64,000 nt of DNA from Tenacibaculum skagerrakense (GTDB lineage Bacteria > Bacteroidota > Bacteroidia > Flavobacteriales > Flavobacteriaceae), in assembly GCF_004345825.1 (NCBI RefSeq), contig NZ_SLXM01000005.1, positions 125,290 through 189,289 of the forward strand, given 5' to 3'. Shown here piece after piece: positions 1-8,524 of this stretch. The position numbers were made by a program, and so were the translations under genes. The notes beneath the pieces are model-generated. The model saw only the letters and a list, made by a program, of their open reading frames with translations. It did not search any database and had not been told where the DNA came from. Position 1 is the first letter of the stretch; each line of letters opens with the position of its first letter.

Positions 1-130
1 TTCCTTTACCGGCTAAATCATCAAAAGCCAACCATAAAGCCTGCATTACCAATACAAACAGAATGATAAAGAAGGTAGCTAAAAAAGGAATTAAAAAACT
101 TTTTAATATATACTTATCGAGTCTTTTCAC
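1..130 (-). CDS. LptF/LptG family permease, N-terminal part only
   Basis: Only the first 43 codons lie in the window; the gene runs off the left edge. The reading frame from a GTG at 130 gives a basic N-terminus (VKRLDKYILKSF) followed by one long hydrophobic segment and the pair ALWLAFDDLAGKG, which is the typical start of the YjgP/YjgQ inner-membrane permeases that move lipopolysaccharide out of the membrane with LptB. It is the last visible gene of a leftward operon, just after the LolA-like gene, an order usual in Flavobacteriaceae. LptG rather than LptF cannot be decided from this fragment. Confidence 0.8.
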   Translation of the reverse strand, partial: MKRLDKYILKSFLIPFLATFFIILFVLVMQALWLAFDDLAGKG

Positions 131-229
131 GAATACAAATGTAATGAGCTTAGCTGTAATAAACACAAAAGTTTTGTTAATTGCCCAAAAAGCTATTAAC
201 AAAACTTTGTTAATGTATTTTAAAAGTTG

Positions 230-883
230 TTAATCTACTAAATAACCTAACTTTTCATACTTCTCTTTATCAAAAGAAAATAAGTTTTCCGATATTGGTT
301 GATTACTTTTAAACTTGTTAATGGTAAAAGTGGTAACGGCTCCGTTCGAACCTATTTGTATTAACTTGTAGATGTGTTTTGTTTTAGCATCAATACCTAA
401 TTGAACTTTAACAATATCAGAGTTACTATCTATAGGAGTTAAATCTACATACTGAACCTGACGTCCATTATTATTTTTAATTTCTCCCATTTTATAATTG
501 TAACCATCTTTGTAAAATGTTAACAGCTTAGAAGGATAAATAAAACCATCCTCTTCTTCTAAATCTCCATTTGTTATGGTTACTTCTTTTTCTTCTTTAT
601 TAATAACAACCAATTTCTTCCCATTAAACACAAAGTTGTTTCCTAAGTAATCAAGATTGTATTTTTCCCCTGCAATTGTAATATTTCCTCGAATAGGAGG
701 GTCGTTTGTAATACCTGCTTCTTCATTGACTAAAGTAGAAGTAAACCCAATCATCATGTTTTTATAAGCTCCCATCTTAGAAGATACTTCATCTAATAAA
801 GCCTTTGCTGACTCAGAGTTATCCTGCGCTCTAGAAGTAATTCCAATTAATAATGCTATTACTAATAATCCTATTTTTCTCAT
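230..883 (-). CDS. lolA: LolA-like outer-membrane lipoprotein carrier protein
   Basis: 217 residues with a signal peptide (about residues 1-19, ending SRAQ). The mature part begins with the helix typical of LolA (ESAKALLDEVSSKMGAYKN), followed by alternating beta strands that fit the open barrel which carries lipoproteins across the periplasm. The repeated pattern of a thin core reporting a lipid-binding fold (IAGEKYNLDYLG, then IYPSKLLTFYKDGYNYK) matches the LolA-like proteins found directly after ftsK in flavobacteria. It lies 23 nt after ftsK and before the lptF/G-like gene, so the operon combines division and envelope export functions. There is no separate promoter box in the short gap. 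Confidence 0.85.
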   Translation of the reverse strand: MRKIGLLVIALLIGITSRAQDNSESAKALLDEVSSKMGAYKNMMIGFTSTLVNEEAGITNDPPIRGNITIAGEKYNLDYLGNNFVFNGKKLVVINKEEKEVTITNGDLEEEDGFIYPSKLLTFYKDGYNYKMGEIKNNNGRQVQYVDLTPIDSNSDIVKVQLGIDAKTKHIYKLIQIGSNGAVTTFTINKFKSNQPISENLFSFDKEKYEKLGYLVD

Positions 884-906
884 CGTATTTTGTTTCTTAA
901 AATGGT

Positions 907-3324
907 CTATTTACTTTTCTCGTTTTCTAATAATTGTTCTAAAGCTATTAAATCAGGAACAAGTACTTGCCTTGCTTTACTTCCTTCGAAAGGGCCAACA
1001 ATTCCTGCCGCTTCTAATTGATCTATTAGCCTTCCAGCTCTATTGTAACCTAGCTTTAATTTTCTTTGCAATAAGGAAGCTGATCCTTGTTGCGCAGTTA
1101 CAATAACTTCGGCTGCTTCGTTAAATAATTTATCTCGATCTTCAATGTCTATATCAAGATTTGTGCCACCTTCTTCACCAACATATTCTGGAAGTAGATA
1201 TGCTTCAGGATAAGCTCGTTGCGATCCAATAAAATCTGTAATTTTTTCAACTTCCGGAGTATCTACAAAAGCACATTGAATACGAATTAAATCATTTCCA
1301 CCAGAAAATAACATATCTCCACGTCCTATTAATTGATCAGCTCCTGGCGCATCCAAAATAGTTCTACTATCTATTTTTGATGTTACTCTAAATGCAATAC
1401 GAGCAGGGAAGTTTGCTTTAATAATACCGGTAATTACATTTACAGACGGACGTTGAGTTGCTACAATTAAATGAATACCAATAGCTCTAGCTAACTGTGC
1501 TAAACGAGCAATTGGAGTTTCTACTTCCTTACCAGCGGTCATAATTAAGTCTGCAAATTCATCAATAACCAATACAATGTAAGGTAAAAATTGATGTCCA
1601 TTTTCAGGATTTAATTTCCTAGCTTTAAACTTTGCATTGTATTCTTTAATGTTTCTAACCATTGCTAATTTTAGTAAATCATAACGGTTATCCATCTCAA
1701 TACATAGAGAATTCAGCGTGTTTACAACTTTTGAAGTATCAGTAATAATAGCTTCATCGGTATCTGGAAGTTTTGCCAAATAATGACGCTCAATTTTATT
1801 AAATAAAGTAAGTTCTACTTTTTTAGGATCTACTAATACAAACTTTACTTCGGCAGGGTGTTTTCTGTAAAGTAAAGAAGTTAGAATGGCATTTAATCCA
1901 ACAGATTTACCTTGTCCTGTTGCTCCCGCCATTAATAAGTGAGGCATTTTAGCTAAATCTACCACAAAAGTTTCATTAGAAATAGTTTTACCTAAGGCTA
2001 AAGGCAATTGCATTTGACTTTCTTGAAACTTTTTAGAAGTTATTGCCGATTGCATTGAAACTGTTGTAGCTTTTTTATTAGGAACTTCAATACCAATAGT
2101 TCCTTTACCAGGTATAGGTGCAATAATACGAATACCTAATGCCGATAATGATAACGCGATATCATCTTCTAAATTTTTAATTTTTGAAATTCTAACGCCG
2201 GCTTCTGGTACAATTTCATATAATGTAATCGTTGGACCTACAGTTGCTTTTATTTGAGCAATCCCTATTTTATAATTTTTTAACGTCTCAACAATTTGAT
2301 TTTTATTGGCTTCTAATTCTTCCTGATCGATAGAAATACTGTCGTTGTATTGCTTTAACAAATTAAAAGTAGGAAAACGGTATTGAGCTAGTTCAAGAGT
2401 AGGGTCGAACTCTCCAAAGTCTTTTACTAATCTTTCCGATAAGTTTTCGGTTACGCTTTTTTCCTCAGAAATCTTTTCTATAGCAATTTCAACTTGATTT
2501 TCTTCTGCTACAACTTTTTCAGTTTTTTGAATGTTCAATAAATCGTCTTCATCCTCTTTTTTAATTTCCTCTTTAGGAATGCTAGAATGATTACTTATAG
2601 TGGGTTGTAAATTTTCTACAGATAATTTGAACTCAGATTTATCTTCTTTGATAGGCTCTTCTTCAATTATTGTATTAGTTTCTATATTTTCAGAAGTCAA
2701 ATCTCCTTCATTAGTCAATTTTTCATCCTTTTTTAATTTTTCTCCGATTTTCTCAGGAGTAAGTTTGAAACGAACAACTAAATAAGAGATTAAGAAAAAG
2801 GCCAATACAATAGCTAGTCCAGTTCTTCCAATAAAAGCTCTTAAATATTCATTTAATTCAAAGCCAACAACACCAGAAAGTAACGCATATTTTTTTTCAA
2901 CGAAACCTAAGGCAATCGATATCCAAAGCATATTGAATAATCCCCAATTCCATTTGGTTACCATGCTTTTAATGCCTTTTTGTAATAAAAAACTAATACC
3001 AGTTAAAAAAATAAGAAAAGGAAGTATAAAAGCAGCTAAACCAAAACCATTGTAGATGAAAATATGACTCAATTTTGAACCAATTTTTCCTAAAAGGTTT
3101 TTAGCTTTTAGTTGTTTATTAGAAAATTCACTTAAAATACTTTGATCATCTTGCCATGAAAAGAAAAAAGAAATAAAAGCAATGCATAGGAAAGCAGCAA
3201 ATAACACAAAAAATGCTCCTAATATGGTTTGCGTTTGTCTGTTTTTAAAGAATTCAGTTAACTGAGTAAAAACAGATGGTTTACTTATTTTTTTTGTCTT
3301 TTTTGAAACGTTTTTTTTAGTCAT
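907..3324 (-). CDS. ftsK: DNA translocase FtsK
   Basis: 805 residues, normal for the family in Bacteroidota. Four or five membrane segments occupy about residues 35-185, an acidic linker about 200-300, and the RecA-like motor domain the rest. The Walker A motif GATGQGKS is near residue 465 and the Walker B motif LVIDEFAD near 587. The C-terminal gamma domain (about 735-800, with GSASLLQRKLKLGYNRAGR) is the part that reads KOPS-type DNA sequences. FtsK anchors at the septum and pumps chromosome ends for dimer resolution by XerCD. It is the third gene of the tpx-dgkA-ftsK-lolA-lpt operon. Confidence 0.97.
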   Translation of the reverse strand: MTKKNVSKKTKKISKPSVFTQLTEFFKNRQTQTILGAFFVLFAAFLCIAFISFFFSWQDDQSILSEFSNKQLKAKNLLGKIGSKLSHIFIYNGFGLAAFILPFLIFLTGISFLLQKGIKSMVTKWNWGLFNMLWISIALGFVEKKYALLSGVVGFELNEYLRAFIGRTGLAIVLAFFLISYLVVRFKLTPEKIGEKLKKDEKLTNEGDLTSENIETNTIIEEEPIKEDKSEFKLSVENLQPTISNHSSIPKEEIKKEDEDDLLNIQKTEKVVAEENQVEIAIEKISEEKSVTENLSERLVKDFGEFDPTLELAQYRFPTFNLLKQYNDSISIDQEELEANKNQIVETLKNYKIGIAQIKATVGPTITLYEIVPEAGVRISKIKNLEDDIALSLSALGIRIIAPIPGKGTIGIEVPNKKATTVSMQSAITSKKFQESQMQLPLALGKTISNETFVVDLAKMPHLLMAGATGQGKSVGLNAILTSLLYRKHPAEVKFVLVDPKKVELTLFNKIERHYLAKLPDTDEAIITDTSKVVNTLNSLCIEMDNRYDLLKLAMVRNIKEYNAKFKARKLNPENGHQFLPYIVLVIDEFADLIMTAGKEVETPIARLAQLARAIGIHLIVATQRPSVNVITGIIKANFPARIAFRVTSKIDSRTILDAPGADQLIGRGDMLFSGGNDLIRIQCAFVDTPEVEKITDFIGSQRAYPEAYLLPEYVGEEGGTNLDIDIEDRDKLFNEAAEVIVTAQQGSASLLQRKLKLGYNRAGRLIDQLEAAGIVGPFEGSKARQVLVPDLIALEQLLENEKSK

Positions 3325-3361
3325 TAAAATTTAAAAAATTAGACCGGTAAATATAGAAATA

Positions 3362-3745
3362 TTACAAAAATAAGGCGATTATTTTTGGAACGTATATAAT
3401 AGAACCTACAATTAACGAAATTATTGCAGCAAAACCAGCAGCACCTGCAGCAACATCTTTTATAGTGCCAATTTTGTTATGAAATTCAGGATGAATAAAA
3501 TCGGCAATTTTTTCAACAGCTGTATTAAGAGCTTCAGCAACTAGTACCAATCCAGTAACAGTTAATTGAATCATCCATTCAGTTGCTGAAATATTAAAAA
3601 CAAACCCCAAGATAACGGCAAAAAGCCCAATAAAAAATTGGGCTTTGATACTATCTTCGGTAGTTGCAAGAATCAGAATACCTTTCAGAGCATACTTAAC
3701 TCCTTTAATTCTTCTCTTGATAAAACCATCTTTTGTTTCTTTCAT
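3362..3745 (-). CDS. dgkA: Diacylglycerol kinase family protein
   Basis: 127 residues with three predicted membrane helices. The sequence RRIKGVKYALKG near the N-terminus and the signature VLVAEALNTAVEKIADFI (about residues 67-84) carry the catalytic Glu and the E-x-x-N-T-A-x-E motif of small prokaryotic DgkA/undecaprenol kinases. It phosphorylates diacylglycerol or undecaprenol in the inner membrane; the substrate cannot be told from sequence. Its start codon directly abuts the tpx stop codon, which implies co-translation. Confidence 0.92.
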   Translation of the reverse strand: MKETKDGFIKRRIKGVKYALKGILILATTEDSIKAQFFIGLFAVILGFVFNISATEWMIQLTVTGLVLVAEALNTAVEKIADFIHPEFHNKIGTIKDVAAGAAGFAAIISLIVGSIIYVPKIIALFL

Positions 3746-4243
3746 TTATAAAGCTTTTAAAGCCTTTTCGTAATTTGGTTCATCAACAATTTCAGGAACT
3801 TGTTCTGTATGCGTAATTTCTCCGTTTTCGTTAATTACAACGATACATCGAGAATGTAATCCATTTAAAGGACCATCTATAAATTCTAATCCATATTCTT
3901 TTCCAAAGTCTCCTGAAACAAAATCAGATAACATTTCAACATTTTCAATACCTTCAGCACCACAAAAACGACCTTGAGCAAAAGGTAAATCTCTAGAAAT
4001 ACAAAGTACTTTTGTGTTTTCTAATTCAGAAGCTTCTTTGTTAAAATTTCTTACAGAAGTTGCACAGGTTCCGGTATCAACACTAGGAAAAATATTTAAA
4101 ATTAACTTTTTTCCTTTATAATCATTTAATGTTTTTACTGATAAATCTGTAGCAACTAATTTAAAATCAGGTGCCTTTGAATTAACTTCTGGTAATGTTC
4201 CGTTTGTATTTGCTTTACTTCCTTGTAAGGTTACTGTAGCCAT
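3746..4243 (-). CDS. tpx: Thiol peroxidase (Tpx, 2-Cys peroxiredoxin)
   Basis: 165 residues, the family length. The fold begins with LQGSKANTNGTLPEVNSKAPDF and carries the peroxidatic cysteine in PSVDTGTCATSVRNFN (Cys60) and the resolving cysteine in AQGRFCGAEG (Cys94), as in E. coli Tpx. It reduces hydrogen peroxide and alkyl hydroperoxides in the cytoplasm using thioredoxin. It is the first gene of the leftward operon and has its own TATTTTTG promoter box 22 nt upstream of the start. Confidence 0.97.
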   Translation of the reverse strand: MATVTLQGSKANTNGTLPEVNSKAPDFKLVATDLSVKTLNDYKGKKLILNIFPSVDTGTCATSVRNFNKEASELENTKVLCISRDLPFAQGRFCGAEGIENVEMLSDFVSGDFGKEYGLEFIDGPLNGLHSRCIVVINENGEITHTEQVPEIVDEPNYEKALKAL

Positions 4244-4265
4244 GTTTTAGTTTTTTTATTCCAAT

Positions 4266-4273
4266 CAAAAATA
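4266..4273 (-). promoter_or_regulatory. -7 promoter box for the tpx-dgkA-ftsK operon
   Basis: The leftward strand reads TATTTTTG here, an exact match to the Bacteroidota -7 consensus TAnnTTTG, 22 nt before the tpx start codon. Confidence 0.65.
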
Positions 4274-4296
4274 ACTAAAATCTACTAACTTTAAAC

Positions 4297-4304
4297 TATC
4301 TTCG
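4297..4304 (+). promoter_or_regulatory. -7 promoter box for the MATE exporter gene
   Basis: TATCTTCG matches TAnnTTTG in 7 of 8 defined or free positions and ends 26 nt before the GTG at 4331. Its position argues against the upstream TTG at 4313 as start, because that would leave almost no leader. Confidence 0.5.
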
Positions 4305-4330
4305 CCTACTTATTGCAAGGAAAAAAATCA

Positions 4331-5719
4331 GTGAATTTATCAAACTACACATCAGAATTTAAATATAATTGGAAGTTAGCTGCTCCCGTAATGTTAGGGA
4401 TGTTAGGCCATACTTTTGTAAGTTTTATTGATAATATAATGGTAGGGCAATTAGGAACAGCAGAGTTAGCTGCGGTTTCTTTAGGCAATAGTTTTATGTT
4501 TATAGCGATGTCTTTAGGGATAGGTTTTTCAACTGCTATTACACCTTTAATTGCGGAAGCTGATGCAGCTGAAAACTTTAGTCAAGCAAAATCTACATTT
4601 AAACATGGTTTATTTCTTTGTACAAGTTTGGGAATATTGATGTTTTTAATGGTTTTCTTTTCGAAACCTTTGTTGTACTTCATGAAGCAGCCTGTTGAAG
4701 TAGTTGAGCTAGCGATTCCTTATTTAAACTTAGTTGCTTTTTCATTAATTCCTTTGATTGTTTTTCAGGCCTTTAAGCAGTTTAGTGATGGAATGTCCAT
4801 GACACGTTATCCTATGTATGCTACTATTGTTGCAAATATTGCTAATGTAGTTTTAAACTACCTTCTGATTTTTGGGAAATTTGGATTTCCTGAGTTAGGA
4901 ATAGTAGGAGCAGCCTATGGAACCTTATTATCACGTTTTATAATGGTAATCTATTTATGGTGGCTTTTAACCTTAAAAGAGAGAACTAAAAAATTGGTTA
5001 CTAACATAAAAATAGTTGTCTTAGACAGTAAAATGTTAAGGAAAATAATCAATTTAGGAGCGCCAAGTGCCATGCAAATGTTTTTTGAAGTGGCTATTTT
5101 TACAGCAGCTATTTGGTTAAGTGGATTACTTGGAAAAAATCCTCAAGCAGCTAATCAAATTGCATTAAATTTATCGTCCATGACTTTTATGATAGCGATG
5201 GGATTAAGTGTGGCAGCAATGGTAAGAGTAGGGAACCAGAAGGGATTGAAAGATTATATTGAGCTACGAAGAATTGCTTTCTCTATCTTTTTATTGGGAG
5301 TTTTATTAGCTATTGGTTTTGCAATTATCTTTTTTGTTTTTCATAAGAGTTTACCAAGTATATATGTTGATTTAAATGATGCAAAGAACTACACTGATAA
5401 TATGGAGGTGCTAAAAATTGCTTCAACATTATTAATTGCAGCAGCCTTTTTTCAAATAAGTGATAGTATTCAGGTAATGGTTTTAGGAGCTTTACGTGGA
5501 TTACAAGATGTTGCTATTCCAACAGTAATTACGTTTATATCGTATTGGTTAATTGGATTTCCTGTGAGTTATTTTTTAGGAAAAGAGGATGCTTATGGAA
5601 GCTTTGGAATTTGGTTAGGACTCTTAGCAGGATTGACATCTGCATCAATATTACTATTTTTACGCTTTAATTACTTAACAAGAAAATTGATTAATACAAA
5701 ACATAATGAACTTACCTAA
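4331..5719 (+). CDS. MATE family multidrug efflux transporter
   Basis: 462 residues from the GTG at 4331; a TTG at 4313 would add six residues but sits too near the promoter box. Twelve hydrophobic segments in two halves fit the MATE (NorM-like) Na+/H+ antiporter fold, with the early signature GHTFVSFIDNIMVGQLGTAELAA and the mid-protein FGKFGFPELGIVGAAYGT. The family exports cationic drugs and other small compounds. The substrate is not predictable. The gene is divergent from tpx and its last codons overlap the following 74-residue gene by 14 nt, so the two are co-expressed. Confidence 0.93.
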   Translation: MNLSNYTSEFKYNWKLAAPVMLGMLGHTFVSFIDNIMVGQLGTAELAAVSLGNSFMFIAMSLGIGFSTAITPLIAEADAAENFSQAKSTFKHGLFLCTSLGILMFLMVFFSKPLLYFMKQPVEVVELAIPYLNLVAFSLIPLIVFQAFKQFSDGMSMTRYPMYATIVANIANVVLNYLLIFGKFGFPELGIVGAAYGTLLSRFIMVIYLWWLLTLKERTKKLVTNIKIVVLDSKMLRKIINLGAPSAMQMFFEVAIFTAAIWLSGLLGKNPQAANQIALNLSSMTFMIAMGLSVAAMVRVGNQKGLKDYIELRRIAFSIFLLGVLLAIGFAIIFFVFHKSLPSIYVDLNDAKNYTDNMEVLKIASTLLIAAAFFQISDSIQVMVLGALRGLQDVAIPTVITFISYWLIGFPVSYFLGKEDAYGSFGIWLGLLAGLTSASILLFLRFNYLTRKLINTKHNELT

Positions 5720-5930
5720 ATTTTTATTAGCTGATAATAGCAATCACCCAGAAGATATATTTGTATTGCATACCGAGTATCCTCGTTTTTTGATCAATTT
5801 GAAAGATGACTCAATAGAATGGTTTGAAGATTTAGAAGGAGAGAACGAGCAAGATTTAGCAAATGAGTTAGAAAATTTAATTGAATTAGCTGGACAATTT
5901 TACGATTCAGAAATGGAAGGGCTAGAATAA
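5706..5930 (+). CDS. Conserved small acidic protein of unknown function
   Basis: 74 residues, strongly acidic (about 20 Asp/Glu). It has no signal peptide or membrane segment. The central text HTEYPRFLINLKDDSIEWFED reads like a short beta-hairpin followed by a helical acidic tail. I recall similar short proteins after MATE genes in flavobacteria, but no function is known to me. The start overlaps the exporter gene by 14 nt in another frame, which suggests translational coupling. A strong hairpin follows directly. Confidence 0.75.
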   Translation: MNLPKFLLADNSNHPEDIFVLHTEYPRFLINLKDDSIEWFEDLEGENEQDLANELENLIELAGQFYDSEMEGLE

Positions 5931-5934
5931 ATTA

Positions 5935-5971
5935 AAAGGTTAGATTATAAAAAATCTAACCTTTCTTTTTA
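5935..5971 (+). terminator. Intrinsic terminator after the MATE unit
   Basis: 12-bp perfect stem AAAGGTTAGATT / AATCTAACCTTT with a 6-nt loop, followed by CTTTTT. Confidence 0.85.
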
Positions 5972-6004
5972 CACTCACTTTTCCCCCAGTAAGCAAAGTG
6001 TAAT

Positions 6005-7057
6005 TCAAATGTTTTTAATTTTTTCTATTGCATAATAAGCACTTCGAACAGCTCCTTCCATATAACCTCCATATTCTGGTGAGGTTTCACTGCCAGAAAT
6101 AATTAGTTTTCCATCATATAAAGATTTATGAAAAAGTGGATGTCCGTTATTTTGATGAGGAATTATGAATGAACCATCATTAACAGTTAGTAAAGATTCT
6201 TTTTTCCAAACTTTTTCTTCATAAGAAATAAATTCTGAAGAAACATCACCAAAGAATTTAGTTAGTTGTTGTAAAATCGCTTGTTCTCGTTGCTCTTTAT
6301 TTAGAGATGAGAGAGAATTAGTAATAAATCCCATAAGCGCATAACCAGAATCTGTGACACAGCAATGATCATATAATTCTGTATATGGCCCAACATTACT
6401 GAATGCAACACCAGACAATCCTTGCTTTCTCCAAAAAGGACTTTTAAAAACCACAGAAAACTTAATTGAATCTTGCATCCAAGTATGCGTTTTTTTAGCA
6501 ATTTCTTGTAGATTTTGAGCTAGTTCAGGTATAAATTGAACAGAATTAACGAGTAATTTTGGAGGAATAGTAGTTATCACCACATCTCCTTTAAACATGT
6601 TTTGTGAAGTTTTAATCAAAAAAGTATTATCATATTTAATTTCTATAACTTTTTTATTTAAGTGTATTATTTCTTCACCTAATTTGTTTGATAGTTTATT
6701 GATGAGTTTGTTGGTGCCATTAGCTATTCTATAACTTATTTCTTGATTAGGAGGTAATTGAAATCTTTGTACTGGATTCATACTTATAGCCTCAAAAAGT
6801 GCATCACCTTCCATTTTTTGTTCGAATAACTCTATCTCTAATTCTTTACATATACTAATAAGTTGTGTGTTGTATTTCCATAACCATGTTGCGCCAAGTT
6901 CTATATCCGCACGGCCAATTTTCTTTGTGTAAATTCTACCGCCTAGTCGAGAACTAGCTTCTACTACTTTTATAGAAGAATATCCTTGCTCTTTTAATGA
7001 ATGGGCAATAATTAATCCAGATAAACCACCACCAATAATTACAATGTGTTTATTCAT
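6005..7057 (-). CDS. FAD-dependent amine oxidase family protein
   Basis: 350 residues. The N-terminal Rossmann motif IIGGGLSGLIIAHSLKEQG (about 7-25) and RLGGRIYT (about 38-45) bind FAD, and the C-terminal GSETSPEYGGYMEGAVRSAYYA (about 322-343) closes the flavin site, as in monoamine oxidases, phytoene desaturase relatives and polyamine oxidases. It is shorter than the usual 430-500 residues, so part of the substrate domain is reduced. There is no signal peptide. It lies downstream of the SDR gene, separated by a strong hairpin, and is likely reached by read-through. The substrate is unknown. Confidence 0.85.
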   Translation of the reverse strand: MNKHIVIIGGGLSGLIIAHSLKEQGYSSIKVVEASSRLGGRIYTKKIGRADIELGATWLWKYNTQLISICKELEIELFEQKMEGDALFEAISMNPVQRFQLPPNQEISYRIANGTNKLINKLSNKLGEEIIHLNKKVIEIKYDNTFLIKTSQNMFKGDVVITTIPPKLLVNSVQFIPELAQNLQEIAKKTHTWMQDSIKFSVVFKSPFWRKQGLSGVAFSNVGPYTELYDHCCVTDSGYALMGFITNSLSSLNKEQREQAILQQLTKFFGDVSSEFISYEEKVWKKESLLTVNDGSFIIPHQNNGHPLFHKSLYDGKLIISGSETSPEYGGYMEGAVRSAYYAIEKIKNI

Positions 7058-7066
7058 AAAACTTTT

Positions 7067-7105
7067 ATAATAGGTTGAGTTAAATCATTTAACTCAACCT
7101 ATTAT
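7067..7105 (-). terminator. Long hairpin between the SDR and amine oxidase genes
   Basis: 18-bp perfect inverted repeat (arms 7067-7084 and 7088-7105) around a 3-nt loop. It lies directly after the SDR gene on the leftward strand. The T-run after it is short, so it may act as a partial terminator or a processing site that lowers amine oxidase expression. Confidence 0.65.
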
Positions 7106-7121
7106 TATCAATTATTTTATA

Positions 7122-7868
7122 TTAATTTCTTCCAGCAATAACTCCACCATCAACATCCCATATTGCACCAGTTACCCAAGATGATTTATCTGATAACAAA
7201 AAAGTAATACTGTAGGCAACATCATCCGCTAAACCATTTCTACCAATAGGATGAAAAGCATTAAATCCTTCTAATGCTTCATCTGCAGCACTTTTACTTC
7301 CAAATACACCTTGATATACAGGTGTTTGAACAACAGCTGGAGAAACAGCATTAACTCTAATATTATAATCTGCAAGTTCCATGGCTAAATGTTGTGTTAG
7401 AGAATGTAATCCTGCCTTTTGCATTGAATATGCAGAAGAAGGAGTAGCTTTAACTGCTTGTTTAGCCCACATAGAACCTACATTTACAATAGCACCGCCA
7501 TTATTTTCTTTCATCTTTTTAGCTACTGCTTGTGTAATAAAAAAGAAGCCTCTGTTTAAGTTTAAATATGAATCATAATCTTCTACTGTGTGATCTAAAA
7601 AAGGTTTTGGGCCAAATATTCCCGAAGCATTTACTAAATAATCAACTCTTTCTAGTTCATTTATTGTATTTACTAGTAGTAGTACTTCATTACTGTTTGT
7701 AATATCTATTTGATGCTTTATAACTCTTTCATGGCTTTGCACTTTATCTATGCTTCTACCAATTATATGAACAATAGCTCCGTCATTCAATAATTGTTGT
7801 GCTGTTGCATATCCAATTCCACTTGTACCACCAATAATAATGGCTACTTTGTTGTTAAAATTACTCAT
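7122..7868 (-). CDS. SDR family NAD(P)-dependent oxidoreductase
   Basis: 248 residues, a classical short-chain dehydrogenase. The cofactor motif GGTSGIG is at residues 13-19 and NASG at 80-83. The catalytic residues are Ser132, Tyr147 and Lys151 (GSMWAK, then YSMQK), with Asn103 completing the tetrad. The C-terminus ([18 protein letters not shown]) is typical. The substrate is unknown. It follows the TetR gene by 60 nt; that gap carries one copy of the palindrome AGACA-AGTC-TGTCT, so it is a likely direct target of the TetR protein. Confidence 0.93.
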   Translation of the reverse strand: MSNFNNKVAIIIGGTSGIGYATAQQLLNDGAIVHIIGRSIDKVQSHERVIKHQIDITNSNEVLLLVNTINELERVDYLVNASGIFGPKPFLDHTVEDYDSYLNLNRGFFFITQAVAKKMKENNGGAIVNVGSMWAKQAVKATPSSAYSMQKAGLHSLTQHLAMELADYNIRVNAVSPAVVQTPVYQGVFGSKSAADEALEGFNAFHPIGRNGLADDVAYSITFLLSDKSSWVTGAIWDVDGGVIAGRN

Positions 7869-7896
7869 GTTTTTTAAGGTTTAAATTAAAATGAAC

Positions 7897-7910
7897 AGAC
7901 AAGTCTGTCT
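7897..7910. promoter_or_regulatory. TetR-type operator, copy 1 (upstream of the SDR gene)
   Basis: Palindrome AGACA-AGTC-TGTCT, 29-42 nt before the SDR start codon. The same 14 bp occurs at 8505-8518 upstream of the TetR gene itself. Confidence 0.75.
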
Positions 7911-7928
7911 TAATTGTTGTAAATTTTT

Positions 7929-8483
7929 TTAAATTATTTTTTCACATATTCCTTTTGCTTGATGAATAGGCCAATCTTGTTGATGTAAGTGACTTTCTGC
8001 CACAGCACTTTCATAAAGAAGGTAAATCTGTTTAGCAAGTATATTTGTTTCCTTGTTGTCAATATTTAGATTTTCAGAAATTAAATCATCAATAAAATTA
8101 ATAAGTTGATTTTTTTGAGTTTGAATTTCATTTCTTATTCTATCATTATCTTTTGGTATTTCTGAAACTGTTTTAATACACCAACAGCCGTTAAAATCTT
8201 TCTCTTGAAAGAAGAGTTGTAAAAAGTCAAATACCGCGACTACTTGATCTTTTCCTTTACTTTTAGATAAACAAAACTCTTTTATACTTTGAGAGAATAA
8301 AGCATGTTTGTGTTGTAAATAAGCTAGACAAATATCTTCTTTAGATTTGAAGTGATTGTATAGGGTAGCTTTAGCTATTCCAGACTCAGAAATTATTTCA
8401 TTAATTCCTGTTGAATTATAGCCGTTTCTATAAAAAAGGTCAGAAGCGATACTTATAATATGTTGTCGAACATCACGTTTCAT
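7929..8483 (-). CDS. TetR/AcrR family transcriptional regulator
   Basis: 184 residues from the ATG at 8483. An upstream TTG at 8510 is rejected because it lies inside the operator and before the promoter box. The N-terminal helix-turn-helix is clear: IISIASDLFYRNGYNSTGINEIISESGIAKATLYNHFKSKEDI, broken here as residues about 8-50. The C-terminal ligand domain has several Cys and His residues and no recognised ligand. It probably represses itself and the SDR gene through the two identical palindromes. The TATATTTG box ends only 4 nt before the ATG, so the mRNA is probably leaderless. Confidence 0.92.
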   Translation of the reverse strand: MKRDVRQHIISIASDLFYRNGYNSTGINEIISESGIAKATLYNHFKSKEDICLAYLQHKHALFSQSIKEFCLSKSKGKDQVVAVFDFLQLFFQEKDFNGCWCIKTVSEIPKDNDRIRNEIQTQKNQLINFIDDLISENLNIDNKETNILAKQIYLLYESAVAESHLHQQDWPIHQAKGICEKII

Positions 8484-8487
8484 GATA

Positions 8488-8495
8488 CAAATATA
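8488..8495 (-). promoter_or_regulatory. -7 promoter box for the TetR gene
   Basis: TATATTTG on the leftward strand, an exact consensus match, 4 nt before the start codon. The operator at 8499-8524 fills the region just upstream, where the -33 contact would be, which fits repression by occlusion. Confidence 0.6.
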
Positions 8496-8498
8496 TAA

Positions 8499-8524
8499 AA
8501 AAATAGACAAGTCTGTCTATTTTT
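8499..8524. promoter_or_regulatory. TetR-type operator, copy 2 (upstream of the TetR gene)
   Basis: 26-bp palindrome: core AGACA-AGTC-TGTCT (8505-8518) flanked by matching AT-rich arms. It overlaps the stop codon of the upstream membrane protein gene and sits directly upstream of the TetR -7 box. Confidence 0.78.

Noticed and set aside
2600..2785. Forward open frame inside ftsK
   Set aside because: Antisense of the low-complexity linker of FtsK; Ser-rich composition is a by-product of Glu/Asp codons.
8510..8510. TTG start giving a longer TetR protein (MSIFLYICIM...)
   Set aside because: It lies inside the operator and upstream of the promoter box.
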